Notes: generated from the sequence alone by a model not told the origin. Positions 1-12,810 are shown, counted from the first letter of the stretch. The stretch: 64,000 nucleotides of DNA from Cryptomeria japonica (GCF_030272615.1 NC_081409.1:527492291-527556290); one strand, 5' to 3'. A program made the numbers and translations.

Positions 1-1
1 A

Positions 2-492
2 GATAGAGTAGATGACCAAGAGAAGTTATTACATGAACTCAAGGCTAAGTGTGAGAATGCACATCTTCAACTCACACAACTTATTTCTCAAGGACAGTCA
101 TATCTGGTAAATGGTGACATTCCTTTTACATATAGCCTTCAATGGCCAGATGTCACAAAGAGCATTAAGGATGAGATGAACATCATTGAAGATAAGATCC
201 GGCAAGCTTATACATATTACAATTGTCAAAAGGCTTATCTGGGTCCAACAGGTCCAAAATTGAAGAACTTCATGAAAAATATTTTGAGTTGTAGCAGTAG
301 AGAGATAATATTATTTTTCCCTTAGCTAAGTTGCGGGATTTGAGAAATGAAAGCATTTCCATCATGAACCAAGCCCTGTCTCAGGCCACTCAATTCACAT
401 ATTCTTTTCCTGACTCCATTCCTGAGGTAGAGCAAATACTTGCATCCATGGAGGTACACATTGAGTTCTTGTTGGAGGCCATCTCTCACTAG
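2..492 (+). pseudogene. C-terminal tail of element Z ORF2-like protein
   Basis: The frame starting at base 2 is open to a TAG near 315. The protein then continues in another frame (about 316-492, ending LLEAISH and a stop), so there is at least one frameshift. The translation is hydrophilic and helix-rich (HELKAKCENAHLQLTQLIS near the start) with no enzyme motif. It sits directly before the purine tracts and LTR, as the ORF2 tails of A and B do. Function unknown; I infer it is the C-terminus of the same kind of second protein. No start codon is in the window. Confidence 0.5.
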
Positions 493-568
493 GATCAACA
501 CAAAGACTCCTAGGCCACACACGTTTAGAAGCTTAAGCAATTCTTCAGATGACAATGGTTATCTCCCT

Positions 569-778
569 TAGGGGGAGTTTCAATTTTAATCTTATTTATG
601 CATAGTTTCTAACACTTTTTTGGCCATTTGTCATTGTTGTCAAAGGGGGAGTAGTGTTAAGAATAGTTAAGTATTAGTAGCATTTTTATGTTATTTTATG
701 CAAACTCTCATAGAGTTGTTTTCAAAGAAAACTTAAAATGTATTATCTTTTGTTGCCATTAATGACAAAGGGAGAGAT
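569..778 (+). other. Multiplied polypurine tracts upstream of Z LTR
   Basis: AGGGGGAG occurs near 570, CAAAGGGGGAGTAG at 641-654 and ACAAAGGGAGAGAT at 765-778, the last abutting the LTR. Several purine tracts before the 3' LTR are a known Sirevirus feature (second-strand primers in reverse transcription). Confidence 0.6.
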
Positions 779-1626
779 TGTAAAGGTCTATTGTCATTGA
801 TGTCATGGATGTGATTCGGTCCAACATGTATGTATTTGATTCAGTTCAGAAGTTTGTTTTAGTACACAATGCTTTGCAATGTAAATATGTACTTACTTCA
901 TGCAGCATTGAGGCCCGACATTTCCTGTTACCAGAAGATGTTTTTGGGTCCAGTCCTATCCGAATGCGTTGAGAGAAGACCCTTTGATTCGATCCTATCT
1001 GGATATGTTGGAAGTGTGTTCTACAAGGCATTTTATGATTCAAGTTGGAAGCCGACACTGCATGAAGATATTTTGGTTGTTGTAGCATGTGGATAGTCCG
1101 ATCTCACCCCTTCTGATTGACCCGACTCATCATAACAATTGATGTGGATATATATAGTCATCTGTGATGCATGTTAGAAGTATGGTTGTTGAAAACCACT
1201 ATTTGTGTACATTGTATTTATGCGAAAATGTCTATGGATGTAAATATTGTTATGCGGTATATGTAGAGTGAATGTATAAGACAATTTTGTGCACTTCAAA
1301 AGAACTGTAATCTATGCATATGTCAGATGCAACTCTAACAGTTCAAATTTTGTACATTCTAATATCTGGCATTGAGTCGTTTATATGTGGGCAGTGAGCC
1401 ACCCCCCTTTGTATTGTGTAACTAGTTACATATTGCATCATTCTTGAGAGAACACTCTCTCCATGTTTTTTCCCATATTGGGTTTTCCATGTACAAATCC
1501 AGTGTTATGTGTTAATCTCATTTACTGCATCTAAATTATGTTATGTGATTGGTTAGTTAGAAGTTTTAATAAGTTCATGGGAATACCGATTCATCCCTCC
1601 CCTCTCAGTATTCCGGATATTCAACA
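779..1626 (+). repeat. 3' LTR of element Z
   Basis: 848 bp, TGTAAAGG to TTCAACA. It starts right after a purine tract, and its last 60 bases contain the ATTCATCCCTCCCCTCTCAG motif shared with the LTR ends of A, B and the solo LTR in K. No second copy lies in the window, so boundaries rest on the purine tract, TG/CA ends and that motif. Confidence 0.65.
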
Positions 1627-4600
1627 TAAGATTCATGTTATTTGGAATTATGGGTTTTATATATTTACCATTTAAAATTTATGGTTGTGCTTATCTATGA
1701 TATTATATTATTTTAGGTTATAGATTTGGTGTTTTTCAAATTTATGGGTTTTTAAATACTTAAAAGGTTCGTATTTTTGCATACAATTTTACAAGCTCCA
1801 CATGTTAATCAAAATTTGTTGTTTTGGAGATATACAAATAGACTATTTCTTAGGGTATTCTATTAGTTATAAATTTGCATAAATACTTTGTGGCTATTTT
1901 GAAGAGACTAATTGTAGCCTTCTTGACGTGGAAGTGTTGGTATGTGTGTGGTCATCTAAAATTTCTATTATGGTTTCTTATTAGGTTCCTAAAACATAGT
2001 TACTCTATTATGAATTTTTGACTAGTTGGATCTAGATTTAATTTGAGGCTAGAGTTACAAAGAATCTACGTGTTATCTCTAGTTATCTCTATTTTTTATG
2101 TTATTGAAAGTGTTGTTGAATCTACATACTAAATCGTTTGAGATTTGTAAGTTATGCATTTTTTGGGATGTTTATACCTATTATTTGCATGGATAAATTG
2201 AATATGGGAGTGTTTATGGTGTCTTATGATTCCAATGACATGGAGTTGCAAATTTTGTTTGGTTGGATTTCTTGGTCATCATGGTGCATTGTTACATTCA
2301 TTATAGTAAGATAGTGAAATGGATATTTAGAGTACCTAAGATAGTTACACTTAAGAACCTATCATACTTTACTATGTTGTCATTATAGGATAAAGATTAT
2401 AGATTAATGGAGTCTTATGTGGTTACATAGTGATATTTTCTTGTTTAGAGATCATGGTTTTACTTTGTCTTTTTGTTGCAAGAGCACCGAGTGAACCAAG
2501 TGTACCTCCTGATTCCAATGATCTATATGGGGTCAAATATGAATATTTTAAGTTCTAGATGGTTTCTTGTGTCAAATAAGGTCTAATGAGACCAATAGCA
2601 TTGTAATAAGGTCATTTGACCATTCATGTAATCAAGTTGTCTAGATGGTCCTAGGAAGGTCCTGATTTGGCCAATATTGTACAAATGAGTCAAAATGGGT
2701 CAAATTGATGTAATAATGTAAAATTTGGTTCCAAAGGTCCTTTCATGTCTATTTGGACCTATTTCAATGTGTTTAAGGTCATGGTTTAGCAAAATGTTGA
2801 AAGTTGTCATTTTTGACAAATATTGTCATGAGCAACTTTTCTTTTTAAAGGGCAGTTTTATGTCTCCAACGGTCAGTTCAGTTTCAAAATGGTTGGAGGA
2901 GGTTGTGTTCATTTGGGGTGACACCTTTAAGAACCCCAAACCACGAAAGATGTAAGTGTGTATTGATTTGATTGTTTTGAGAAGAAAATTGAAGCATCAA
3001 AACTGTTGGAAATATAGGAAATTGTCTAATTTCTGTTGATTGCATACTGAAGGTGGATTGGCAAGAATGATCATCACATAGATCCTGAAACTAGATTTTT
3101 TTACCTTTGTTTTTCATTTGGTGTGAAGCCTTGAAGTTATCGCTACCCCATTCTACAAGGAAATCTCTACCGAGTAGCCTAAAACCCTCAAACCCTTAGG
3201 GTTTGATTGTAATAATGGGTTTTGGCCTATCACTCCTTAACTGAACAATTTACCATTATAGGAGATGATATGCCACTATATCATATGTCAATTCCAAGAG
3301 CCATGAAGAGGACACAACAAGGCGAAGAGGATGGAAAACTAACCCTAGGTCTGACATCTCTATGTGACAGACTGGTTTGATGAGTGCAGTGCGAGAGAAT
3401 TGAGTGGTAGAGCACTGGAAAGGGGTTTGAATGTGATAGAGGAGTATTTTAGAGGTTGACACAACATTTCATGGTCAGGGATAGTCATCTTTTAGGAGAA
3501 CCAAGCAAGTTTGTGACAGGTGTTCAGCCAAATAGGCCTAATAGCCATATTAGGTCTGTTAGTGCAGTATTGGTTGGGATATCTGCAAGTTGGTCTGGTA
3601 CTGAAAACTGAGATATTGTTGAGAAATCCCAAAAGGGTATCTAAAAATATAATTTGTTTGCCTAGATCCTTAGGGTGTCAAAAGTTATCACCCTATTCCT
3701 TCAAATGGAGGCCTAATTGCAACTGGTTCTGTTTGTGGGCAAGTGAGTCAAACTTGATGTTTTGGTGGGTCTAAACCATGAAATATTGTTTCATTTATGT
3801 TAAGGTTTTGTGAGAAAACCCCTCCAAGGGTTGTTGTATTGAATTGGTCAAGTGGGCCATTCAAACCCCTAAAGCCTAGTAGTAGCCCACTCATGTATGC
3901 AAGGGTGTGTGTAGTCACACAAGACTTGAGAGTGTTAGTTGTTTGTAAGTGGACATATTGGAGCCCTTGAGTCTCCTAAGGTATTGTTTAGTGTCATTGA
4001 ACCATTTTTTGACTTGGTGTTGTGTAAGGACCCTTTGGTAGTAGGGTTTTGGTTGAGTTTGCAAGCCTTAAAGGTTGGTTGGTTCAAGGTTATCCTTCCA
4101 GTCTGTTGCCTCCTCATCACTTTTATAATCTCTTAGTTATATAGTTAAGTTATTTAATTATGCTAGGGCCAAGGGTGATCTTCATCGTAGGTCTAGATGA
4201 GTTATAAAGGGAGCTTTGTAATGGATGTGGATCTATCACTTTGTGATGGATGATCTTTTATGGTATACGTTTATATAATGAGGAGCTATTGGTTTTACAT
4301 AATGTAAGTAGTGAGAGTTATATAATAGTTTTTAGTTCTACTATTAAATGATGGTTATCTTCATGTTCATTGAAAATTTAGACAACCTACCACCATATAT
4401 AGATCATGAAGTCTGTGGTTGAGTTGTTGGTTATGACTTATTTTAGAAATAATATCCTTGGTGCAACGATTGGTGATTTTATGGCATAATTGACTCTTGA
4501 TTATTGATTGGATTTGTGGCATGATATATGAATTTTGAGCAGATTCACCAATAAGAGAAAAATGGTATTCTTTGATGAAGATGTAAACCATAGAGCCATA

Positions 4601-6040
4601 GGGATTCTACATTTTTTCCTAATTACAATGGTAACATTGGTCATGATATGGAGGCATATCTATTTTATGAGTGTTGTGATCAAGTTTATCTTATGCTCTT
4701 TTTATTTTATTTTATTTTGGTGTTCTAGTATGGGTTTGGCTAGCATGAGATATTTGATTGTGTACCTATATTATATTTGTGTACTTATATTAGATTTGGG
4801 TGATGCTAGATTTATTCTTTAATATTATGTGTCAGAATGGTGAGTCTCTTGATTTGTTTTAAGTACAAAAATAGATGAACCCACTCCTAGAGCTAGAATT
4901 GAGTTCAACATGTACCTATTAAGGAGATTGTGCTTCATTGGTAGAAAACATTTCATACCCCTCTCTAAGTCTACTTGATGATGAATGACCTAATAGGTAT
5001 TTCACACTTGGTTTTTAAGGTACATTCTTTATTTGTGTTCTATCTTCTCATGTGTTCAATTCTTCAATTGTGGTTGCCAATTTTTGGGACTTATTTGAGC
5101 AATAAATATTGTGTTTGTTAATTCAAAGTATTATTTTGAGAATTAAAAGAGATTTTTTATGGCTTTGGGTATAGTCTCTTATTTTAAGATCTATTGTTAG
5201 TTTGATATTACTTTACTGGAGGAGTCTTACATCTATGTAGTTTTTTGATGTTGTGTTTGACTTTAGGGTTGAATTATTGGATTTGGTATCTAACTTTTCT
5301 ATTTGATTTTTAGAGATAAAGATCTATTGTTTTACATAATTATATCCCTAGTTGGTTTCAAGGATGGACATGATTTAGTTTGTAATTTATAGTTTTGTAG
5401 TAGATTATTTTATACAATTATAGATTGTTGTTTATTATTTAACACTATGATAGGGGAATTGAGCCACATCCTTTATGTGTGCTATTAATGGAATTTTAGA
5501 TGCCATGGTTCTAGAATTGACACTACCCATGCAATGTAAATCCCAAGTACAAATATGTATCATTGGAATGAATTTAGTTATGATTTGTATCTAAACTCCA
5601 TTTCCCTAGGATCCAAGTACCAATTTGTCTAATTACTCTTATTTGGCTAAAAAACAATCCAAATTGATGAATCTTTGTAATTTCTTGTTTTTAGGTGTAG
5701 TTTTAGAATAGGTATTCATTGTCAATTGTGCAAATACATATAAATAACCATGAATAGAGTCAGTTTAGGGTTAAGTTTTATTGTCATGGTTGAAATCCAT
5801 TGAGAACTATTTGCTTCATTGCAATATTTGTTATCATTTGTTGAGGATAATTAAATATTATTTAGGGTGTCCGCCCCTGGTTTAGCAGAGCCAAAAGTAC
5901 AGGAGATTTTCAATGCTTTGGTTGGATCTCATTGGTTCGCCAATGACCTTAGAACTTGTTGATACAATATGGCTATTTCTTAGGAGTTCTAGGATAATCA
6001 GTTGGAAACCCCAACACATACAAAGTCTAGTGATCCAAGG
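1627..6040. other. Unassigned AT-rich sequence, no gene recognised
   Basis: About 4.4 kb of AT-rich DNA with only short, unconvincing ORFs (none above about 95 codons). I see no LTR ends, RT motif or tRNA. It is probably eroded transposon sequence. The last 150 bases (from about 5880) abut the target site of element A and may be the 5' continuation of the LINE resuming at 14020, but I could not confirm LINE motifs there. Confidence 0.5.
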
Positions 6041-6045
6041 ACATC

Positions 6046-7181
6046 TGTTAGGTCCAATATGGAAAGCGAATGTACTGAGAGGGGAGGGGTGAATTAGTAC
6101 TTCAAATTTTTTAGCATAAACCAACAACTATTGTAACATAATATAATGCTAAAACAAATAAATAACAATCATACATGATTCACTCTATCACACATATATT
6201 TTGGTTACGCAAAAACTCCTTGTTAGAGAGAAAATTGTGGTGGGGATGGAACCCACAACTTCATTACTGCAATAATAAAGGTTGCTTGGTTAGAGCTACA
6301 TGTTTAGCTACTTCTCATAGCTTACCCTGTTAGGAGTATCAAGATCTTTAGATCCACCTTGCTAAAGGATTTTACAACACTTATACTAAATGTTGTACCT
6401 GGTTAAAGGCTTTACAATTTATAGACTTTGTTAGTCTTTTACCCTATTAAAGGTTTCTCTTACAACTCAAAATATTACAATCAAAATCTTACAAAATATC
6501 TGCAACTTCACATATGAAATGTTATAGCAGATTCTATGTGCTCAAAATGAAATTACCTTGCTTATAGCATACCTCGGTAAATCATAAATTAACTCGGTAA
6601 ACCTTTCTGTTTACTCTGTTCCTTGATTGTTCTCTGAAATCCTTCTTGGTGACCTCTATGCATCTTTGTCAATCGTAACAGTCATAACACTCAGTGCTTT
6701 CCCATGATTTTTCTTTTTACATATGTCTTCATTCACACACATATATTTGATCCTCAATTCATGTTGTATAAATAGATCTCTTGTAATGGTGATCTTGTTC
6801 ATGCTTCGATCTTACAAACATGATTCATTAAATGAATAACCATACAAAATTATTTCATTGGATAGATGTCCTCAAAGTCATATAGAATCTATAAGTGCAA
6901 TTTCCAATGTGTTAACGGTTTCTTGTTCCTCGATCTTTGTAACACGTTTCCCATTTGTGTCTAGGTTCAATGAATCTAGTAACACATTTAACTCGGTGTG
7001 TATTAACTCGGTATACCATCTTTTCTGCTCGGTAGTCATAGAACGTTACTCGGTAGACAGCTCGATGTATACTAAACTCTGTGACTCCTTTCTTTTATAA
7101 CCGACTGCTCTGTGCTTACCGACCAGAGTATATAGAATGACTTTGGACATAAAACTAATGACAACTTAGTAAATAGTAACA
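6046..7181 (-). repeat. 3' LTR of element A
   Basis: 1,136 bp; on the plus strand it runs TGTTAGGTCC to AAATAGTAACA. It matches 12829-14014 throughout and is about 50 bp shorter through small indels. It contains many CTCGGT/ACCGAG motifs. Confidence 0.92.
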
Positions 7182-7490
7182 ATCTCCCCTTTTGACATTA
7201 GTTTTGAAATATTTGACAAAACTTCTTTCAAAGTCATAACTCAAAAAAATCTATATACTTACAAAATTTGACTAAACTGATAGTATATACAATTGTCAAT
7301 AAATAGTATACTCAGATATACTCCCCTTATCAATATACTATACATAACTCTGATTATGCATGCGCTGTGATCAATATTTTGTATTCACTGCTCGGTGATC
7401 ACTGCTCCCCCTATCAAAATTATCTGTATACTCGAATATGATGATCTGCTCGGTATACTCCTCTTGTATACACTATACTCCCTCTTTTTG
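7182..7490 (-). other. Multiplied polypurine tracts of element A
   Basis: Read on the minus strand, AAAAGGGGAGAT directly abuts the 3' LTR (7182-7193). Further tracts of AAGGGGAGTA, AGGGGGAGCAGT and AAAGAGGGAGT type lie near 7319-7330, 7402-7415 and 7477-7490. The pattern resembles Sirevirus purine-tract multiplication. Confidence 0.7.
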
Positions 7491-7503
7491 ACAAACATCA
7501 AAA

Positions 7504-10500
7504 CTAGTTACCATTCGGTGGAGGCAACTGGTCAAAAATGGATTTATACTTTGTTCTTGCATCGGTGAGAGCAACAGAGAGTGCATCCTTGACACTATCC
7601 ATCAGTGAATTCTGAGCTGTAATATCAGCTAACAGTGAAATCAGACCATCTAAAGTGCTTCCCTCTGGCTGAGTGGATAAGGAGGTAGCCTTGTTGATCT
7701 GATCTTGGATGGAGGACAAGTGTGGAATGAATAAGGTTTGAAGAGTCATAATGTCCATCCTTATTTTGTACTCTTCATTCCTAAGTTCCAATTGTTGACC
7801 CATGAGCATTTGTAACTTGGTATAGAAATTCTGAATAGACTTTGGCTCAGTGGTCAATTTATTGGAGAGATCAGTGATCTCTTTCTCAATCACTTCTGTT
7901 TTATTCTTGATATCTTTAATGAATAAAGAAAATGTACAGAGTTTCTGAAATAAATAAAGAATGTGCTTGAGTTGAGGGGATAACTCAGCAATAAATTTGA
8001 CAAGTTTTACTTTACCAATAGCAATGGCTTTCTGTACCTCTTCAATCATTTTTACAGTGAGCTCTTTGTCCTTCAATTTTCTCAGGTATTCATATGTGTC
8101 TACTCCAGATGTCTCGATCTGATTGAGGAGTTCATCCAGTTGAATATGGATGGCTGCATCTTTTGTCACTGTAGCTTCATGTAGCATATCTATTAATAGT
8201 GCTTTGACCTTATGAATTACTCTGTTTTTCTTTTGTATAGCCATTTGTTTCTCTTGTTCTACTTTGGCTTTGCATAGTTCACCAAATTCAATAAGTGCTT
8301 GCCCTTTTAATTTGGATATGTCTACATTCGGCAACACAATTGGCTTTGACAAATCTAACTTGAAACTATGCTTTTTCATTTTCTTTTCTTTAGAGGAGGA
8401 GGCTTTCACCGGTTGAACTAATACAATGGCTTGGGAGGCTTGTTCACCCTTGGTAGGTTGCTCGGTAGAGGCAACACTTTTGTCAATTTCTTTAGCCTCA
8501 GATGTAGCCTTTGGTGAATCCTTGCTCAGGGTCTCAGTTGTAACATTGTCAGTACTTGAAGGGGCTTGAGAAGTCTGTTCCCCGGTGGCCTAAGAAGTAG
8601 CTTCTCCTTCTGTAGACTGGTGACCCTCTTTTCCTTGTTCAATATCCTGAGGTGTCTCGGTTGAAACATGTTGACTTACCGGAGGATAGGACTTGACTTA
8701 TTCCAAAACTGACTCACTTGATACCAGTTTGGCATAAGCATTCCCTTCTATCATTTCCTGTTCCTGTACCTCGATATCCATGACATCCTCATCAGGTTGT
8801 ATAGTTTTAGCGGGATCTTGCTCGGTGATATCCACTATTTCAACTTCACCTTGCTCTTCAGTACTCTTGATTCAAAAGATTTCTTGCCATTTTTCTTTTG
8901 TCTCGTTCTCTACTTCAAGATAAAGGCCATTCATCAGTTTCAGGGATCTCTGCTTGACTAGGAAGTTTGTGTGGTAGTTTTTCAGATGTTCACTTATCTC
9001 ATCTACCGACATGTCTGGAAAGAGATGTACCAGAATTCTTTGTCTCATCTTCTTTTCGGAGTCCATAGCATATTTCCATTTGTTATCAATGTGTAAGTAC
9101 AATTCTTTTGGAAGAGAATTAGTTACTTCCAATGGGACTAATCGGAATTTAAGAACTGTGCAAATTATAGCTTCTTCAATTTGTCTATTTTCTGCATCAG
9201 ATCTGGAGTCATATTTTACATATCTGAATGCTCCAAATCCACCATATTGTTTCAGATTGACACAAAAATTATCAACACTATGTACATCTTCCTTTTTGCT
9301 TTTGACAATCTGAAATTTATTTTTGTCTTCAGATTCGGTGTCACTTGACTCTTTATTCAAAATGAGTCTCCGAGTAGATTTCTTATAAGTTTTTGTTACC
9401 TTTGGAACTGCAACATTTTTCTGTTTCTTGCTCAGTGACACTTCAGATGATCTAATGTTTGGGCACTTTATTGAAGGAGTCGCTGATACCTGTGATGTAT
9501 CCTGTTTCTTCCTTTTCAAAATTTTCCCTTTTGGCAATTCGGTGCTTAATGTGATAGCTACTTCTTGGGCTTCGGATTCCTTCTCGGTGATGACTTGAAT
9601 GCTCTTGATAGGAGTGGAGGAAGAACCTTCTCCAAATTTCTCCGTTAATGCTTTAATCATTTTTGTTGCTTTCCTTGTAGCCTTTGGCACTACAATGCTC
9701 ATTTTGACTTTTTCTTTAACTTCTTCATATGTACCGTATCTGATCTCAGTAGCATGCCTTGGAAGTGAAAGAAAAGCATCTATCTGCTATTGTGTAATGC
9801 CAAAATCAATCTCATAACCCATAGGCGGAAAAGATTGAGTTCTCGGTTCTACCTCATTGACATAGCAGTAGTCGGTGTCCACTTCAAAACATATACTATC
9901 CTTGTATTTCTCCACTAAATGGGGTGGTATTCTGTACCTGTTATGCATCTTTTCCTGAAACTTGCTAAAATAATTATCCATAATCTCATTGAAGTTATCA
10001 CCTAGTTGTTTGATGAAGTTATTGATTTGATGGGTGATTGGTCGGTGTAGCTCCCAAACTACATTACCGACTGATGGAAAGAATTTCTCAAAATAGAAAA
10101 ACATGAATACCAAAAGTGATCCAAACTTCGGTGTGTTTGCTGAGTTGTTCTTCTTCGGCTTCCTTATGGTGTTGAGATTTTCAAACAGATTTTTCAACAA
10201 CACTTCGCATAGATCAATCTTCATACCTTTCTTCACAATTTTATAGGCTAAATCAACAACAGCATAGGGTACACTGTTCTCCCTTGCCGATTGAAAGAAA
10301 CAATAACCTATGACTCTAATTGCAAACTTCAGCTTTGCATCTGTGACATTGTTCAGTTTCAGACCTCTGCAATCAAATTCAACTCTAGTTAAAGTGATCA
10401 ATTCTTTCTGTGAAATCATTTTCTGAGCTCGGGCATGGTCGAATATAGGGTATCCAGTGATTAAGTGGATGATTTCCTTGGTGATTTTGAATGGTTGCTC

Positions 10501-10863
10501 CTCTAACCACATAAAGTCATCATGAACTCTGCTCAAAACAAATTTAACCCATTGGGGTTTGAAGACTCGCGGGTAGGTTAGGGCTTCACTCAATCCCTTG
10601 ATTTTAATATGTTCAAACTTGCTATCCAGTTTTCCATCGGTACACAATTCATCATATGTGTCCTTGATCTTTGTGTGACCTAGTTCCTCAACACGACACT
10701 TAGTGAAGAATCTGACATCCTCAACTAATAAAACCTTATCCGGAATGAGTGAAAATGCAGTTTTATCATCCGATTCAGATGCTACTTTGGGAGGTAGTGA
10801 GTATTTCAATGATGGCTACTCAATGTTCTCAACAACAACGGGTTTCTGAATCTTAGGAGCCAT
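7504..10863 (-). pseudogene. Element A ORF2: conserved protein of unknown function in place of pol
   Basis: One frame of about 1,119 codons runs from an ATG at 10863 to a stop at 7504, interrupted by a few nonsense codons (near 10820, 9787, 8872, 8700 and 8590) and no frameshift. The first 350 residues form a domain homologous to ORF2 of element B: LSRVHDDFMWLEEQPFKIT, then AIRVIGYCFF, NSVPYAVVDLAYKIVKKG, FFYFEKFFPSVG, YFSKFQEKMHNRYRI and LVEKYKDSICF. A charged Ser/Lys-rich middle (about 9700-8400) follows, then a helical, coiled-coil-like C-terminal third (8409-7504). No YxDD, DDE, DSG protease or zinc motif is visible. The family is unknown to me; a gag accessory, an env-like protein or a captured host domain are all possible. 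The start was chosen as the first in-frame ATG after the spacer. Confidence 0.75.
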
Positions 10864-11413
10864 TTCAAACTTTGAATAATCACTAACGAAAGAGCCTTAG
10901 GGTTTGAAAACTTTTAACCAGTAGGCGCTTTCCACTTAGTAAATACAAAACATATATTCACAACTGATATGATCGGTTAACTTGCTTGACAATGTGTTGT
11001 GATTGATATAAATACCTTGAATTTCGCTTCGGAAGAGATTTGATCGCCTTGAATTGCTTCGCTCTGCTTTTTGAAAACTTGGTAAATGTAAAATGATCGC
11101 GCAAAAGCTTTAAGTACACATTTTATCTGATCGAGCTCCATGCAGTTAGGTCAGAAAACATTAAATGCACTCGGTTCCACTAAACCGATTTACCTTCCTT
11201 TTTATGCTTTTACCGAGTAGCCAGACTTCCTGCATTTATTGACTTGACAGACTTCCTGCATTTACTGACTTGACTAGTGCTCCAAAAGACTTGATAAAAT
11301 TTCAAACTTGCTAATGCATCTTAGTTCTGCAGATTTTGAATTAAGTACATGATAAAATAGGAACTGTTAAGATATAACCTTGAGAGAATGTAGTCCCTTC
11401 ATACCTTTACTGA
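10864..11413 (-). promoter_or_regulatory. Spacer between ORF1 and ORF2 of A, possible internal promoter or leader
   Basis: 550 non-coding bases separate the ORFs. On the minus strand a TATTTATAT stretch lies at 11007-11015, about 140 bases before the ORF2 ATG, and a GCATAAAAAGG stretch lies near 11197-11207. Element B has a comparable spacer. Separate expression of ORF2 (internal promoter or splicing) is inference only. Confidence 0.3.
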
Positions 11414-12766
11414 TTAATTTGGAATAGATACACCTAAATCGGTAGGTAAGGTGTTTTCTTCATTTGACACAATTTCCTTCTTTTTCCAAATCATCTGGAA
11501 TTTGCTTTTTATTTCTTTAATATCTCCTCTAGGTTGATCTCTGCAATCTCTGGCCAAGTGTCCAACTTTGTGACAATGAAAACATGACATACTAGGATCT
11601 CTCCATGATCTTTGGTTGTTCATTCCAAACCTTATAAAACAGTTGGCACTTATATGTTCATATCTTCCACAACATTCACACCATATCCTTGTATTATAAT
11701 CCCATGGTACTGCAGTATATTGTCGGTTAGGATTTGTGTAAGTTCGGTAGCTTCTAGTATTTGCTCATTGTGAGGACCACATATAGTTTTTCTGCTTGAA
11801 CCAACATTTCTCGACACTTTGTCCATATCTATTGCAGTTTTTACAAAACCCCTTGAATTTTGCCTTCTGATAATTGTTAACCGACTTAGTCCTACATTGA
11901 TTAGATGTATGACCATACTTATTGCAATTGTTACAATAGCCATTAGACCTAGTGACATTCAGTTGCTTACCTTTTCTAATTTGGCACATGTTGGCAGTAT
12001 GTCCTTGTTTTCCATAGTAGTTGCAAATAGGCTTCTTTCCTTTGATGTTCTTCTTGTTTCCAGCTTGTTTTGATGATTCTCCTCTCTCGGTGATGTGGAT
12101 TCCCTTCTCGGTAGAGTCTTTTCCTTTGTAACTGAGTCCTACATCTTTGTTGGGTCTTCTTGTAGTTAGTTGCTCATCCAACATCCTTAATGCTTCATAA
12201 CTTTCCTTTAGTGTTTCTTTTGACTTCTTTTCTGCTTCAAGTTCATCGGTCAATCTTGATAGTTCAAGTTTCAATGCTTGATTCTCATTTTCCTTTAGAT
12301 TTGCTTCATGATGTGCATAACCCAATTGATCAGACAGATTACTTTGAATTCTAGTCATCCTTGTGATTTCATCATTCTTTTTAGACACTAATGCTTCAAG
12401 CTGTTGTTTTTCCCTTTCCATATCTCTTATGTTATCCTCGGCTGTCCTCAATGCATCAAGATTTTCAGTCATCTATGTGCTGAAGTACTCATGATCTCTT
12501 TCCATTGCTTTTAGCTGATCAGTCAGTGCTTTGTTCTTTTCTTTCAATTCTCCAATCATTTCTTCAATCTCTTCAGATATACTATTCTCAGATGATGTCT
12601 CAATTTGTTCCACCAGCTCTTGAGAGTCCTGCAAATCATTAGACAATCTTCTTCTAACTTTCAAATATTTTTGCATTTGTTTCTGCATGTCAGCAATCAC
12701 TTGATTAGCAGGATCCAATTCATTTTGAAGATTCACAATTCTCCGAGTTTGTTTGTAGCCTTCCAT
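11414..12766 (-). pseudogene. Element A ORF1: gag-like coiled-coil protein with five CCHC knuckles
   Basis: About 451 codons in one frame from ATG 12766 to 11414, broken by stops at 12473 and 11765. The first 230 residues or so are almost continuous heptad-like helix (for example LEALVSKKNDEITRMT, LKLELSRLTDELEAEKKSK). Five zinc knuckles follow: CNYYGKQGHTANMC (second Cys lost), CNNCNKYGHTSNQC, CKNCNRYGQSVEKC (His replaced by Gln), CECCGRYEHISANC and CFHCHKVGHLARDC. Knuckles bind retroelement RNA in gag proteins. I do not see the usual Copia gag capsid signature. It lies just after the primer site, as gag should. It differs from a normal plant gag in the number of knuckles and in the dominance of coiled coil. 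Confidence 0.8.
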
Positions 12767-12810
12767 TGATAAGATCTTTCTCTTTAGGTAGTTAAACCCT
12801 TTTCCAAGAT

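Larger units (their letters stand above)
1..1626 (+). mobile_element. Element Z: 3' part of an LTR retrotransposon, cut by window start
   Basis: The window opens inside an LTR retrotransposon. Visible in order are the tail of a coding region (2-492), a stretch with three purine tracts (569-778) and one LTR (779-1626) beginning TGTAAAGG and ending TTCAACA. The layout matches the 3' ends of elements A and B: a coiled-coil-rich ORF tail without enzyme motifs, then AAAGGGGGAG-type tracts, then an LTR whose end carries a CCCTCCCCTCTCAGT motif. The 5' LTR, gag and TSD lie outside the window, so membership of the A/B group is an inference. Confidence 0.7.

Noticed and set aside
1627-5880. Possible host gene in the left unassigned region
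   Set aside because: No ORF above about 95 codons, no splice-supported exon chain and no motif; AT-rich decay pattern.
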